Made by a program: the position numbers and the translations under genes
The notes under the pieces: model-generated
What the model saw: the letters and a program-made list of their open reading frames with translations, nothing else
Databases searched by the model: none
Told to the model about the DNA's origin: nothing
Assembly (NCBI GenBank): GCA_026126305.1
Contig: JAHCJI010000003.1
Location: 173,106-237,105 of the forward strand
Source: Phycisphaeraceae bacterium
Lineage (GTDB): Bacteria; Planctomycetota; Phycisphaerae; Phycisphaerales; UBA1924
Direction: 5' to 3'
DNA: 64,000 nucleotides
Shown: positions 1-8,658 of the stretch, one piece after another
Position numbering within the stretch: position 1 is the stretch's first letter
Layout: the number at the start of each line of letters is the position of its first letter

Positions 1-2
1 TG

Positions 3-602
3 GGCGTGGATCGGTACAGCGTGTACCTGATGGACTACGGCGCGCCGGTGGGCTTCCGCATGTTCGAGGCCCAGCCCCAGCGTGTGCGGGCGTTCATCAT
101 CCAGAACGGCAACGCCTACGACGAGGGGCTGCGCGAGTTCTGGGTGCCCATCAAGGCCTACTGGAACGAGCCCACGAAGGCCAACCGCGACGCCCTGCGC
201 GGGCTGCTGACCCTCGAAGCCACCAAGTGGCAGTACACCCACGGCGTGCGCGACGCACGGGCCATCAGCCCCGACACATGGAACCACGTGCAGCCCAAGC
301 TCGACCGCCCGGGCAACGACGAGGTGCAGTTGGATTACTTCTATGACTATCGCACGAACACGGAGCGATACGCCCAGTGGCAGGCGCTCTTCCGCCAGCA
401 CCAGCCGCCCACGCTCATTACCTGGGGCAAGGGCGACTTCATCTTCCCGGCCGAGGGCGCGTACCCCTACCAGCGCGACCTGAAGAACGTGGAGTTGCAC
501 ATCCTGGACACGGGCCACTTCGCGCTCGAGGAAGACGGCGACACCATCGCACGGCTGATGCTCGACTTCCTGGGCCGGCACGTTTCGGGCGGTGGGAGGT
601 AG
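3..602 (+). CDS. alpha/beta hydrolase, C-terminal part (5' end outside window)
   Basis: This is the C-terminal two thirds of an alpha/beta-hydrolase related to haloalkane dehalogenases and epoxide hydrolases. The frame is open to the left edge, so the GTG at 6 is probably an internal codon. Counted from that GTG, the nucleophile elbow reads LMDYGAPVG with Asp10 in the nucleophile position, as in dehalogenases. Near the C-terminus WGKGDFIFP carries the catalytic acid and DTGHFAL the catalytic His. The spacing between these fits a lid-bearing family member of about 290 residues. The substrate cannot be told from the sequence. It ends 67 bases before the convergent helicase gene. Confidence 0.85.
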   Translation, partial: GVDRYSVYLMDYGAPVGFRMFEAQPQRVRAFIIQNGNAYDEGLREFWVPIKAYWNEPTKANRDALRGLLTLEATKWQYTHGVRDARAISPDTWNHVQPKLDRPGNDEVQLDYFYDYRTNTERYAQWQALFRQHQPPTLITWGKGDFIFPAEGAYPYQRDLKNVELHILDTGHFALEEDGDTIARLMLDFLGRHVSGGGR

Positions 603-669
603 TTGCGGGCAGAGCATTCGGCAAGGAAGGGACGGGCCCCTCGCGCGTGCGATGGGTTCCCCTTCTGCT

Positions 670-3108
670 TCACTCCACCAGCGTCAGCCTCGCGTACTCG
701 AGGATCAGCGTCTTGATGCCGATGCCCGTGAACTCGACGCGGGCCCTGGCCCCCGGGCCCGTGCCGCAACTGAGCACCTTGCCCACGCCGAACTGGGGGT
801 GGCGCACGCGGGCGCCCGTGGGCAGTGCCGCGGCCCCTGATTCATCGTCGCCCCAGGGGTCATAGCCTTCGGCCAGGTCCTCGGTGCGGTCGCTGAAGGT
901 GACGTGCGCGTCGCCCATCTGCCCGATCTCGCTGAGGAATCGGCTGGGGATGGTCCGCTCGGGCACGCCTCGGACGGCGCGCACGCGGGCGCTGGTGATC
1001 AGCAGTCGGTGCATGGCGCGGGTGATGCCCACGAAGGCGAGGCGGCGCTCTTCCTCGAGCTCGGCCTCGCTCTCGCGTGCGCGGGCGTGGGGCAGGGTGC
1101 CTTCCTCGAGGCCGATGATCGCCACGGCGGGGAATTCGAGTCCCTTGCTGGCGTGCAGGGTCATGAGGGTGACCGCCCCGCCCGCCGCGTCGACGGCGTC
1201 CTGGTCGCTGACGAGCGCGACGGTCTCGAGCCAGGCGCGGAGCATCGCCAGCAGGGGAGGCGTGCTGGCGTCGTTGCCCGCGCTGGCGCTCTGGGCGTCG
1301 GTGAAGGCGAAGGGGTCGCCCGCCGGGTCGTACTCGCGCTCGAACTCGGCGGCGCCGGTGATGAGCTGGTCGAGATTATCCAGGCGGCTCTGGTCTTCCT
1401 CGACGCCGCTGCGGGCCTGGGCCTCGTACATGGTGCGCAGGCCGCTGTCGTCGACGACGCGGGCGACCAGCTCGGCCAGCGTCGTGCTCACCTGCGCGCC
1501 CATGAAGCGGCCGTGCCCGGTCCAGCCCTCGACCATCGCCACGAACTCTCGGCAACTCCTGGCCGAGCGGCTGGTGACCTCGGCGTGGCGCTCGGGCTCG
1601 CGCAGCAGCTCGAACAGCGGCGCGCCGGCCAGGTTCGCCGCGGCTTCGAGCCGGTCCAGGCTGGTCTTGCCGATGCCCCGGCTGGGCGTGTTGACGATGC
1701 GCAGCAGCGAGACGTTGTCGGCCGCGTTGGCCACCACGCGCAGGTACGCGATGGCGTGCTTGACCTCTTCGCGATCGTAGAAGGCCGTGCCGCGGGCGAT
1801 GCGGTAGGCGATGGCGTGGGCCCGCAGGGCGTCTTCCATCACGCGGCTGAGGGCGTTGGTGCGGTAGAAGACGGCCATCTGACGCCAGTCGAGCCCGTCC
1901 TCGGCGCGGGCCTTGAGCCAGTGGGCGACCAGCTCGGCCTCGTGGCGTTCGTCCTGGCACAGCACGGCCTCCACCGGGTCGCCGCCATCGCTGCTGGTGA
2001 AGAGGTCCTTGTGCTTGCGGCGTTTGTTGCAGCGGATCAGCGTGTCGGCGGCCTTCAGGATGGGCGCGGTGCTGCGGAAGTTCTCGCCCAGGGGGATGAC
2101 CCGGCACGCGGGGAATTGCTGCTCGAATTCGAGGATGTTGGAGATGTCCGCCCCGCGCCAGCCGTAGATGGACTGGTCGGGGTCGCCCACGACGCAGAAG
2201 TTGGGGCCCTTCTCGCCGCGCCCGTCCTCGCCCGCGCGGCCGGCCAGCAGCGCGGCGATCTCGAACTGGGCGCGATTGGTATCCTGGTACTCGTCGATCA
2301 TGAGGTACTGCCAGCGGGCTCGCAGCTCGCTCCGGGCCGCGTCGCTGACGCGCAGCAGGCGCGCGGTCAGCAGCAGCAGGTCGTCGAAGTCCACCGCGCC
2401 CGCGGCGTGCATGGCCCGCTGGTAGGCGCTGTAGATGCGGGCCACCTGCTTGCTGTAAAAGTCCATCGCGCTGGCGGCGTAGGCGTCGGCGTCGAGCAGG
2501 TCGTTCTTGGCGGTGCTGATGGTGTTGAGCACGCTTCGCGGGGCCCAGTTGCTGGTGTCCAGGCCCAGGTCCTTGATGGTCCTCTTCATGAGCGCGACCT
2601 GGTCGCTGGTGTCGTAGATGGTGAAGTCGGGCTTCAAGGTGGGCAGGGCCGGGTCGTCGGCGTAGCGGCGCAGGAGCCTGGCGCACAGGCTGTGGAAGGT
2701 GGCGATGGTCAGCCCGCGCGTGCGCCTGCTGTCCTGGCCGCTCCCACCGGTCTCGTTCCCCTCGCCAGCGGCCAGCAGGACGCCCACGCGCTCGCGCATC
2801 TCGGCGGCGGCCTTGTTGGTGAAGGTCAGAGCCAGGATCGACCACGCGGGCACGCCCAGGGAGAGCAGGTAGCCGATGCGCCGGGTGATGACGCGCGTCT
2901 TGCCGCTGCCCGCGGCGGCCAGCACGAGCACGGGCCCCTCGGTGGCGACGACGGCCCGCTTCTGGGCCTCGGTCAGGCCGAGAAGCAGGGGGCTTGCGCC
3001 GCCCGGGGCGGGGGGGATGTCCGGCTCGCCCGTGCGGTCGTTGGGGCCGTGTGCGGCGTCGTTTGGGTCTTGGTCCAAGGCGGCGCCTTCCGTGGCGTGG
3101 GGGCTCAT
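670..3108 (-). CDS. pcrA: ATP-dependent DNA helicase, PcrA/UvrD family
   Basis: This is a superfamily 1A 3'-5' helicase of 812 residues, the usual size for PcrA/UvrD, acting in nucleotide excision repair and clearing of replication conflicts. After a variable N-terminus of about 40 residues it shows motif Q (LTEAQKRAV), Walker A AAAGSGKT, motif II DEYQDTN, motif III VVGDPDQSIYGWRGA, motif IV LGENFRST, motif V LMTLHASKGLEF and motif VI EERRLAFVGITRA. The last 45 residues (RVRHPQFGVGKVL) match the Tudor-like C-terminal domain that contacts RNA polymerase in PcrA. The ATG at 3108 opens the frame. The name pcrA is by family; uvrD would serve as well. Confidence 0.96.
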   Translation of the reverse strand: MSPHATEGAALDQDPNDAAHGPNDRTGEPDIPPAPGGASPLLLGLTEAQKRAVVATEGPVLVLAAAGSGKTRVITRRIGYLLSLGVPAWSILALTFTNKAAAEMRERVGVLLAAGEGNETGGSGQDSRRTRGLTIATFHSLCARLLRRYADDPALPTLKPDFTIYDTSDQVALMKRTIKDLGLDTSNWAPRSVLNTISTAKNDLLDADAYAASAMDFYSKQVARIYSAYQRAMHAAGAVDFDDLLLLTARLLRVSDAARSELRARWQYLMIDEYQDTNRAQFEIAALLAGRAGEDGRGEKGPNFCVVGDPDQSIYGWRGADISNILEFEQQFPACRVIPLGENFRSTAPILKAADTLIRCNKRRKHKDLFTSSDGGDPVEAVLCQDERHEAELVAHWLKARAEDGLDWRQMAVFYRTNALSRVMEDALRAHAIAYRIARGTAFYDREEVKHAIAYLRVVANAADNVSLLRIVNTPSRGIGKTSLDRLEAAANLAGAPLFELLREPERHAEVTSRSARSCREFVAMVEGWTGHGRFMGAQVSTTLAELVARVVDDSGLRTMYEAQARSGVEEDQSRLDNLDQLITGAAEFEREYDPAGDPFAFTDAQSASAGNDASTPPLLAMLRAWLETVALVSDQDAVDAAGGAVTLMTLHASKGLEFPAVAIIGLEEGTLPHARARESEAELEEERRLAFVGITRAMHRLLITSARVRAVRGVPERTIPSRFLSEIGQMGDAHVTFSDRTEDLAEGYDPWGDDESGAAALPTGARVRHPQFGVGKVLSCGTGPGARARVEFTGIGIKTLILEYARLTLVE

Positions 3109-3117
3109 GCCCAGAGC

Positions 3118-3714
3118 CTACCCCCGCCGCCGTCGGGCCGCAAGCACGCCCAGGACAAGGACGGCCCCGCTGGCGGGCGCGGGCACGACGGTGATGCTGC
3201 CCGCGGCCTGCTCGAGCGTGTCGATGCGGCTCCGGTAGGCCGTGCTATGGCGGGCGATGTACACGTCGAAGCGCGTGGCCATCGAGGCCAGGTCGATCGT
3301 GCGCGGCGTGAAGTCGTCGACGGCCAGCGTCCCGCGCCACAGGGCGATGGGGTTGCTCGGATCGGCGAAGACGCCCGCGCCGACGGGGATGTTCCATTGC
3401 CCGGCGATAACGCCCTCGACGCGGCGGCCATCCACGATGCCCGGCGTCGTGCCCGGGCCATCCATGGGCGGCACGATGGCGATGCCCGACCAGGTGCCCT
3501 CGCTGGCTTCCAGGTCTGCGGCCACCCATGCCACGGCGTAGTCGTCCGGGTCGAAGGCCGCCCAAAGCGTCACCACCGCCGATGGCTGCCCGGGGCCGAT
3601 GTCGTTGCTCACTTCAAAGAACAGCCGCTCGCCGTCGGCCATCGCCGCGCCCGCCGCCAGCAGCCCGCTTGCCACCGCCACGATCGTCCTGCATCCCAGT
3701 CGCTTGCTCTGCAT
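3118..3714 (-). CDS. secreted PEP-CTERM-like protein, copy 1
   Basis: This secreted protein of 198 residues has an N-terminal signal peptide (VAVASGLLAAGAAMA). It ends in a PEP-CTERM-like sorting tail: PAPASG, a short hydrophobic stretch, then RRRR. Such tails are cut by exosortases in families that use them, but no exosortase gene lies in this window. The start at 3714 (MQSKR) was preferred over 3747 because AAGGAG lies six bases before it. The body (FFEVSNDIGPGQPSAVVTLW) has no recognised domain. It is a tandem paralog of the gene ending at 3748, 33 bases upstream, and probably shares its transcript. It starts after pcrA on the same strand with a 9-base gap. Confidence 0.8.
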   Translation of the reverse strand: MQSKRLGCRTIVAVASGLLAAGAAMADGERLFFEVSNDIGPGQPSAVVTLWAAFDPDDYAVAWVAADLEASEGTWSGIAIVPPMDGPGTTPGIVDGRRVEGVIAGQWNIPVGAGVFADPSNPIALWRGTLAVDDFTPRTIDLASMATRFDVYIARHSTAYRSRIDTLEQAAGSITVVPAPASGAVLVLGVLAARRRRG

Positions 3715-3747
3715 GGTGTTCTCCTTGTGCCTGTTTGAGTTCAACAT

Positions 3748-4341
3748 TCACCGCCGCCGCCCTGCCGCCGTTAGCACGCCCAGAACAAGGATGGCCCCGC
3801 TGGCGGGCGCGGGCACGACGCGGATGGTGCCCGCTGCCTGCTCGAGCGTGGAAAGGCGGCTATCGATGAAGGAGCTCTCGGCACTGACGTACACGTCGAA
3901 GCGGTTGATGAGCGAGGCCAGGCCGATCGTGCGTGGGGTGAAGTCGAGGACCTCGATCTCGCCCCGCCACACCGCGATGGGGTTGCTCGGGTCGGCGTAG
4001 ATGCCAGCGCCGATGAAGTGTAACTGCCCGGCGATGATGCCCTCGACGCGTCGGGCGTCCACGACGGTGCCGGGCGTCGTGACCGGGCCGTCCATGGGCG
4101 GCACGATGGCGATGTCGGACCAGGTTCCCTCGCTGGCCTCCAGGCCGCCGCCCATCGCCGCCACGGCGAAGTCGCGTGGGTCGTGCGTGGCCCACAGCGT
4201 CACCACCGCCGAGGGCCGCGAGGGGCCGATGTCGTTGCTGACTTCAAAGAAGAGGCGGTCGCTCTGGCCTATGGCCGCGCCCGCCGCCAAGAGCCCGCTC
4301 GCCACCGCCACCCTCGCCATCCATCGTGTCCTGCGTGCCAT
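3748..4341 (-). CDS. secreted PEP-CTERM-like protein, copy 2
   Basis: This 197-residue protein is colinear with the gene at 3118-3714 and clearly a tandem duplicate. Shared blocks include DRLFFEVSNDIGP, GTWS.IAIVPPMDGP, RRVEG.IAGQ, ADPSNPIA.WRG and the tail VVPAPASGA. The signal peptide is VAVASGLLAAGAAIG. The start at 4341 (MARRTR) is preceded by AAGGGGAG, whereas the open frame extends to 4476 through uncoding-looking GC-rich sequence. The two copies differ mainly in loops, for example around the N-terminal third. The function is unknown; the tail suggests surface or matrix retention. Confidence 0.8.
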   Translation of the reverse strand: MARRTRWMARVAVASGLLAAGAAIGQSDRLFFEVSNDIGPSRPSAVVTLWATHDPRDFAVAAMGGGLEASEGTWSDIAIVPPMDGPVTTPGTVVDARRVEGIIAGQLHFIGAGIYADPSNPIAVWRGEIEVLDFTPRTIGLASLINRFDVYVSAESSFIDSRLSTLEQAAGTIRVVPAPASGAILVLGVLTAAGRRR

Positions 4342-4485
4342 CGTCTTGCTCCCCTTGGGGCCACCAGAACCCACCACGGGCCCCCCACCCCACGTCCCGT
4401 ATCCGCAGGGGGCACGGGGGCGGTTGCGGGCGGCCCGGGGCGGGGCCCGGGGCCCTTCCGGGCGACCACCGGCCACGTCGGCCGG

Positions 4486-5139
4486 TCACCCGTCGCGGTA
4501 CACCTCGGCGGCGGTCTTGGTTGTCTGCTCGCGCTGGGCCCGCCATCGCTGGTCGATCGCGAAGGGCACCGCTGTGCCGTCCCGCCCGACGAAGCGCCCT
4601 TCGATCTCCAAACGGAACGACTCGTCGCGCGTCACGACCCCGGGGATCGTGCCCGACAAAAGGCTCAAGGTGCTGCGCACCACGCGGCCGCCGGAGACGC
4701 TGTTGACCGTCTCGTACGCGCGGGGCCGGACGACGATGGGCACCTGGAGCGCTTCGGCGGCGGGCTCGGCCGCGCCGTCGTCGTAGGTGATCTGGACGCT
4801 GGTGATCTCCAGCCGGGCGAAGCGGTCGGCGTCGCTGGCGGCGTTGTCGGTAAAGTCGAAGGCGATGTCGTAGGGCCTGCGGCTGGTGACGCTGCCGCTG
4901 GCCGCGCCCAGGCCGATGGGGTTGGTGGCCTTGATGTGGGTGTCGATCCAGATGCCCGGCGCGGGGCCGCCGGCCGCCGGGGACGACGCGCTGGCCGCCG
5001 GCGCGGGCGGGTCGAGCACGAAGGTGACCGTGTCGATGGTGATGGTGCCGGTAGGCATCGCGACCGGCTTGCACGCCCCGCCCCCCGCGGCGAGCCACGC
5101 CAGGGCGGCGATGCCCAGGATCCGTACGAAGCTCGCCAT
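4486..5139 (-). CDS. predicted exported protein, unknown function
   Basis: This 217-residue protein has an N-terminal hydrophobic stretch (VRILGIAALAWLAAGG) followed by Ala-Cys. It may be a lipoprotein, although GGAC is a poor lipobox. Residues 64-100 (IDTHIKATNPIGLGAASG) resemble the beta-sandwich of LEA14/WHy-type proteins, in which a strand and an NP motif recur; this is a weak resemblance only. A ribosome binding site (GGAGAGGGGAG) precedes the ATG at 5139. The gene lies 144 bases upstream of the PEP-CTERM-like pair on the same strand and could be transcribed with it. Confidence 0.65.
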   Translation of the reverse strand: MASFVRILGIAALAWLAAGGGACKPVAMPTGTITIDTVTFVLDPPAPAASASSPAAGGPAPGIWIDTHIKATNPIGLGAASGSVTSRRPYDIAFDFTDNAASDADRFARLEITSVQITYDDGAAEPAAEALQVPIVVRPRAYETVNSVSGGRVVRSTLSLLSGTIPGVVTRDESFRLEIEGRFVGRDGTAVPFAIDQRWRAQREQTTKTAAEVYRDG

Positions 5140-5452
5140 GCGTGCGCTCCCCTCTCCGCCCGCGCTCCCCCCGATGCCCCCGGCGCGGCGATGGTCGCCC
5201 GGGCACCGGCCCGGCCCGCGGCGGCCTGGCCCACGCGCAGGCTATCGCCCCGCCCCGGCCGCCGGGGCGCCTGGGCCCGCGGGCGCGGGGGTTTCCAATG
5301 CCGCGGTGGCGGTAGGTGGGGGGGCGGTGGCGCCCGGTGGGGGGGCGGGAGCGATCGGCATGGCGGCGGGCCCGTCCGGGTCTTCCCCATCGCCCGGGCC
5401 GCCAGAGGCCCAGAATCGGCCCCCAGAGGCTCCCAGCGGGGTCCGGGCCACG

Positions 5453-5726
5453 AAAACCGACGATCGGGTGGCTGTAACCGGGAGCCGGTCATCGGTAACC
5501 GACGATCGGTCATCGGGAACCGGGAGCCGGTCATCGGTGACCGACGATCGGTCATCGGGAACCGGGAGCCGGTCATCGGTAACCGACGATCGGTCATCGG
5601 TAACCGACGATCGGTCATCGGTAACCGGGAGTCGGTCATCGGTAACCGACGATCGGTCATCGGTAACCGAGGGCCGGTCATCGGTAACCGGGAGCCGGTC
5701 ATCGGTAACCGGGAGCCGGTCATCGG
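5453..5726. repeat. 21-bp tandem repeat, about 13 units
   Basis: Units of exactly 21 bases alternate between two variants that share the core GGTCATCGG(T/G)AACCG. One ends in GACGATC and the other in GGAGCC. Eleven full units run from 5487 to 5717, with degenerate copies on both sides. There are no spacers, so it is not a CRISPR. Each unit holds the palindromes GGTAACC and, at variant junctions, CGATCG. Because 21 is a multiple of three, several frames stay open, but none has start signals or domain content. The 5140-5452 stretch before it is GC-rich and shows nothing recognisable. Confidence 0.95.
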
Positions 5727-5850
5727 GGCGCGGGGGCCGGGGGACGGGGCCAGATTGAGTGGGTCGGGTTCATCCGCATTGCGTGAGGCATCCACAACTC
5801 TTCATCCCTTCATCCGGAGCAATTGGGGAAAGTCGTGTGGGAATGTTTCA

Positions 5851-5878
5851 TTGACATGGGGCCGTTGGTCGATAGAGT
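5851..5878 (+). promoter_or_regulatory. possible sigma-70-type promoter upstream of CBASS
   Basis: TTGACA at 5851-5856 and TAGAGT at 5873-5878 are separated by 16 bases, in a locally AT-richer stretch about 335 bases upstream of the CD-NTase start. A second TTGACA lies at 5894. This is a match to consensus only; no other gene on this strand needs a promoter here. Confidence 0.35.
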
Positions 5879-5917
5879 AGTGGCCCGAAGGGGTTGACAA
5901 CGCCGGGCTATCACTGT

Positions 5918-5944
5918 GCCAACCTGCCGTATCGGCAGCTTGGC
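5918..5944 (+). promoter_or_regulatory. inverted repeat in the CBASS leader
   Basis: GCCAAcCTGCCG and CGGCAGcTTGGC form a stem of 11 pairs with one symmetrical C-C mismatch around a TAT loop. It follows TTGACA (5894) by 18 bases. It could be an operator, an RNA leader hairpin or a mark left at the edge of an inserted segment. The rest of 5727-6213 shows no supported gene. Confidence 0.5.
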
Positions 5945-6213
5945 TCGTTTTCGATCGGTTTTTGGCAGGCGCAACAGATCTCCAACTACATTGAGAATCG
6001 ACCCTCACGATGCGTGGGGGTGGTTTTCTTGCGTTGGCACGGGATGGATGTTCTGGGCACGCGGCTTGCACGATGGTCCCGCACTCGCCGGCACGAAGGT
6101 CGGCGACCGCGGGCCACACGGACGGGGCCCGGGCGGGCCAAGGCGGTGGGCCTCAACGTGGGGGTCTGGCGGCGGGGCTCGGTGGAACCGACCGTCCGGG
6201 AGGCCGCCAAGCC

Positions 6214-7272
6214 ATGAGCACCGTCTTGACCATGAATCGCCCCGGCTCGCTGAACGACAATCTGGACCGGATCGTCCGGCAGATCCAACTCACCGATGAG
6301 CAGTTCGACCGAGCGACACGGATCTACGACGATCTCCGCCGGCAACTCACCACGAGCAATTCCCCTCTGGCCGCCCTCTCGCCAAGGCTCTTCCCGCAAG
6401 GCTCGATGCTCTTGCGGACGACCGTGAAGCCGTTTCGCAAGTCTGGCGAGGCCGTCGAGTTCGACCTCGACTTGATGTGCGTGCTCAACGTCAACATCGA
6501 TTACAAGCACGCGGACGATCTGTATGCGAACGTTCGGGATTGGCTCCGCTCACAGCCCGAGTACGCTGACCGCATCGAGATCAAGGACAAGTGCATCCGC
6601 CTGAATTACTCAGACGAGTTGCTGCACCTTGACATCATTCCAGCCGCTCCCGGCCCGCAGACCGCGTGGGGTGAGTCTTTCCTGATCGCCAACAAGCGGA
6701 TGTTCGGCCAGCCGATCCGAACCCGTGACTCCTACACGCAGACCGATCCCCTCGGATTTGCGGCGTGGTTTGAGATGTACTGCCGCACCGGTACTCGTAC
6801 AACGGCATACGAGGCGCGATCGATCGTTGAACGCCAGCCGGTGAGGGAGCCTGTGCACCAGAAGGCTCCACTACGCAAGATCGTCCAACTCATCAAGCAC
6901 TATCGCAACCTCGCGTTCCTCGACGCCCAGGAGAGCCCCTCGTCAATCCTGATCACCACGCTCGCCGCCGAGGCGTACAACGGCGAGACGGATCTCGCGC
7001 AGGGCTTGAGCCGGGTTCTGGTTCGGATGCACACGCGACTTAAGCAAGCCGAGGAATCGGGCCTTAACGTTCCCAACCCGACCGTGGCCGGAGAAGATCT
7101 TGGGCAGCGCCTGGACGAGAAGTGCCTGAGACCGTTCCGTGACATGATCGCCGACATGCACGATGCGCTTGGTGACGCCTCAAAGGCTGGTGACGGGACC
7201 CAGGCACGCAAGGCCGCGCTCGATCGGCTCGTCGGTCCGTCCGTTGCGACCAAGGCGCTCAACTCACGCTAA
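6214..7272 (+). CDS. CBASS cyclic oligonucleotide synthase (CD-NTase)
   Basis: This 352-residue nucleotidyltransferase of the SMODS/CD-NTase family makes a cyclic nucleotide signal on phage infection. The active site is complete: GS at 63-64 (FPQGSMLLRT), the metal-binding pair Asp84/Asp86 (EFDLDLM) and the third Asp140 (LLHLDIIP). A C-terminal helical domain follows. The ATG at 6214 has GGGAGG nine bases upstream; longer in-frame starts lack coding character. It ends 68 bases before the phospholipase gene, its predicted effector. Clade and product nucleotide cannot be set by eye. G+C is visibly lower than in neighbours, in keeping with transfer. Confidence 0.9.
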   Translation: MSTVLTMNRPGSLNDNLDRIVRQIQLTDEQFDRATRIYDDLRRQLTTSNSPLAALSPRLFPQGSMLLRTTVKPFRKSGEAVEFDLDLMCVLNVNIDYKHADDLYANVRDWLRSQPEYADRIEIKDKCIRLNYSDELLHLDIIPAAPGPQTAWGESFLIANKRMFGQPIRTRDSYTQTDPLGFAAWFEMYCRTGTRTTAYEARSIVERQPVREPVHQKAPLRKIVQLIKHYRNLAFLDAQESPSSILITTLAAEAYNGETDLAQGLSRVLVRMHTRLKQAEESGLNVPNPTVAGEDLGQRLDEKCLRPFRDMIADMHDALGDASKAGDGTQARKAALDRLVGPSVATKALNSR

Positions 7273-7340
7273 ACCTAGGAAGAATAACAGATTTACGACG
7301 CGTTACGGGAAGCCGTGGCGTGTGGTTTACGGAGCGTCCT

Positions 7341-8324
7341 ATGACCCAGAAGTTCCGCATCCTCAGCCTCAGCGGCGGGGGCATCCGCGGCGTGTACAGC
7401 GCCTCGTTCCTGGCGAAGCTGGAAGAGTTCACCGGCAAGCGCGTGGCCGATCACTTCGACCTGATCGTGGGCACGTCCACAGGAGGGCTGATCGCGCTCG
7501 GGTTGGGGCTGGGGCACTCAGCCTCGGATATCCGCAAGTTCTACTTCGACCACGGCGAGAAGATCTTCACGAAGCGTCCGTGGCTCATGCGGAAACTCAA
7601 CCCCAAGGCGTCGATCCGCCCCAAGTACGCCCAGGACGGCCTGCGCAAAGCGCTCAAGGGCCTGCTCGGCGAGGACGTCAAGCTTGGCGAGTCGAACAAC
7701 CGGCTCGTGATCAATGCGATGTACGCCGAAGGCAGTGCGCCGCGCTGCTATAAAACTCGGCACCATCCCGAGTATGACCGCGACCACAGGGAACCAGCGT
7801 GGGACGTGGGATTGTCCACCTCGGCGGCGCCGATCTTCTTTCCCGCCAATCTGGCCGTGGATGGCAAGCACCATCTCGACGGAGGTCTATGGGCGAATTG
7901 CCCGATAGTTGTCGGAATCGCCGAGGCCATCGGCAAGCTCGGGCAGCGTCCCGAAGATCTGGACATCCTGTCGATCGGAACGTGCAGGCACAGTGTCACG
8001 CCGAGCCCTCTAGCCCTCATTGGCGGCGTTCTGCCCTATGTGCTTCCGGGGCCGGGCCGCCTGCATGAGGTCATCATGGAAGCCCAGCGGGCGGCGGCGA
8101 TGAACACCGCACAGATCATGCTCGGCGAAGGGGCGATCCTCGAAATCGATGACCTGGTCGATAAGGGACGATTTGAGATGGACAACACCAGTGCGTCTCA
8201 TCTGAATGACCTCCGGACGCATGGCGAGGCCAAGGCCGAGAAACGCTCTCAGGAAATCGCCACTCGCTTCCTCGCCGTGCAGGCGGCCCCCTTTACTGCG
8301 ATTCCCGAAAATCGGGCGGCTTGA
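7341..8324 (+). CDS. capV: CBASS effector, CapV-like patatin phospholipase
   Basis: This 327-residue patatin-like phospholipase has the full catalytic set: oxyanion loop GGGIRG (12-17), nucleophile Ser46 in GTSTG, and Asp180 in the DGG motif of the Ser-Asp dyad. In type I CBASS, such an effector is switched on by the cyclic nucleotide and degrades the inner membrane, killing the infected cell. Placement directly after the CD-NTase, with no Cap2/Cap3 or HORMA/TRIP13 genes, fits a minimal type I operon. The start at 7341 has GGAGCG four bases before it. The symbol follows the family; activity is inferred. Confidence 0.9.
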   Translation: MTQKFRILSLSGGGIRGVYSASFLAKLEEFTGKRVADHFDLIVGTSTGGLIALGLGLGHSASDIRKFYFDHGEKIFTKRPWLMRKLNPKASIRPKYAQDGLRKALKGLLGEDVKLGESNNRLVINAMYAEGSAPRCYKTRHHPEYDRDHREPAWDVGLSTSAAPIFFPANLAVDGKHHLDGGLWANCPIVVGIAEAIGKLGQRPEDLDILSIGTCRHSVTPSPLALIGGVLPYVLPGPGRLHEVIMEAQRAAAMNTAQIMLGEGAILEIDDLVDKGRFEMDNTSASHLNDLRTHGEAKAEKRSQEIATRFLAVQAAPFTAIPENRAA

Positions 8325-8325
8325 T

Positions 8326-8658
8326 AACTCTGCGTGGACCCCCAACCTCCGCGCCAACCCCGCCTGGCCCGGCGACGGGGGCATGCCCCGCGAAGAAGAC
8401 CGGTGGGGCCCCCAGAAGGCCTTCTTCATGGCCATGCGCGTGCAGGTGCCCCCGGTGGAACTGTTCGTCGACGCCGAGTGGAAGCCCGCCGACCGGCCCA
8501 TGTTCGCCCGGGGGGCCGACAAGGGCGGCATCGGCCTGACCTACGAGAACTATGCCGCCGTCATGCGGATCTTGAACCTCGTGCTCGTGCCGGTCATCAT
8601 CGCCGGCGTGACCGGCCTGCTCAAGCCCCGCGAGGCCCGGTACACCGGCGCGTCTTAA
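8326..8658 (+). pseudogene. 3' remnant of a membrane protein gene, cut at the CBASS boundary
   Basis: High-GC codon usage begins one base after the CapV stop, in a different frame. It runs 110 codons to TAA with no credible start (first ATG at 8383, without a clear ribosome site). The product would contain AFFMAMRVQVPPVELFVDAE and one C-terminal membrane helix (ILNLVLVPVIIAGVTGLL) followed by KPREAR. This looks like the tail of a larger anchored protein whose 5' part is gone, as expected if the lower-GC CBASS segment replaced or interrupted it. The missing N-terminal part is not visible left of CBASS. Confidence 0.6.

Noticed and set aside
904..3738. Open frame of 944 codons on the plus strand
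   Set aside because: It is antisense to the PcrA/UvrD gene with its full motif set; no domain or start signal is present in the antisense product.
5453..5726. CRISPR array
   Set aside because: Units are contiguous with no unique spacers and no cas genes are present. The same holds for 35993-36181 and 61997-62185.
6010..6213. N-terminal extension of the CD-NTase from 6010
   Set aside because: The extra 68 residues are Gly/Arg-rich, have no ribosome site and do not fit the family; the ATG at 6214 has GGGAGG upstream.
6214..8324. Type II or III CBASS
   Set aside because: No E1/E2-like Cap2, JAB Cap3, HORMA or TRIP13 genes lie on either side; the neighbours are a repeat and a broken host gene.
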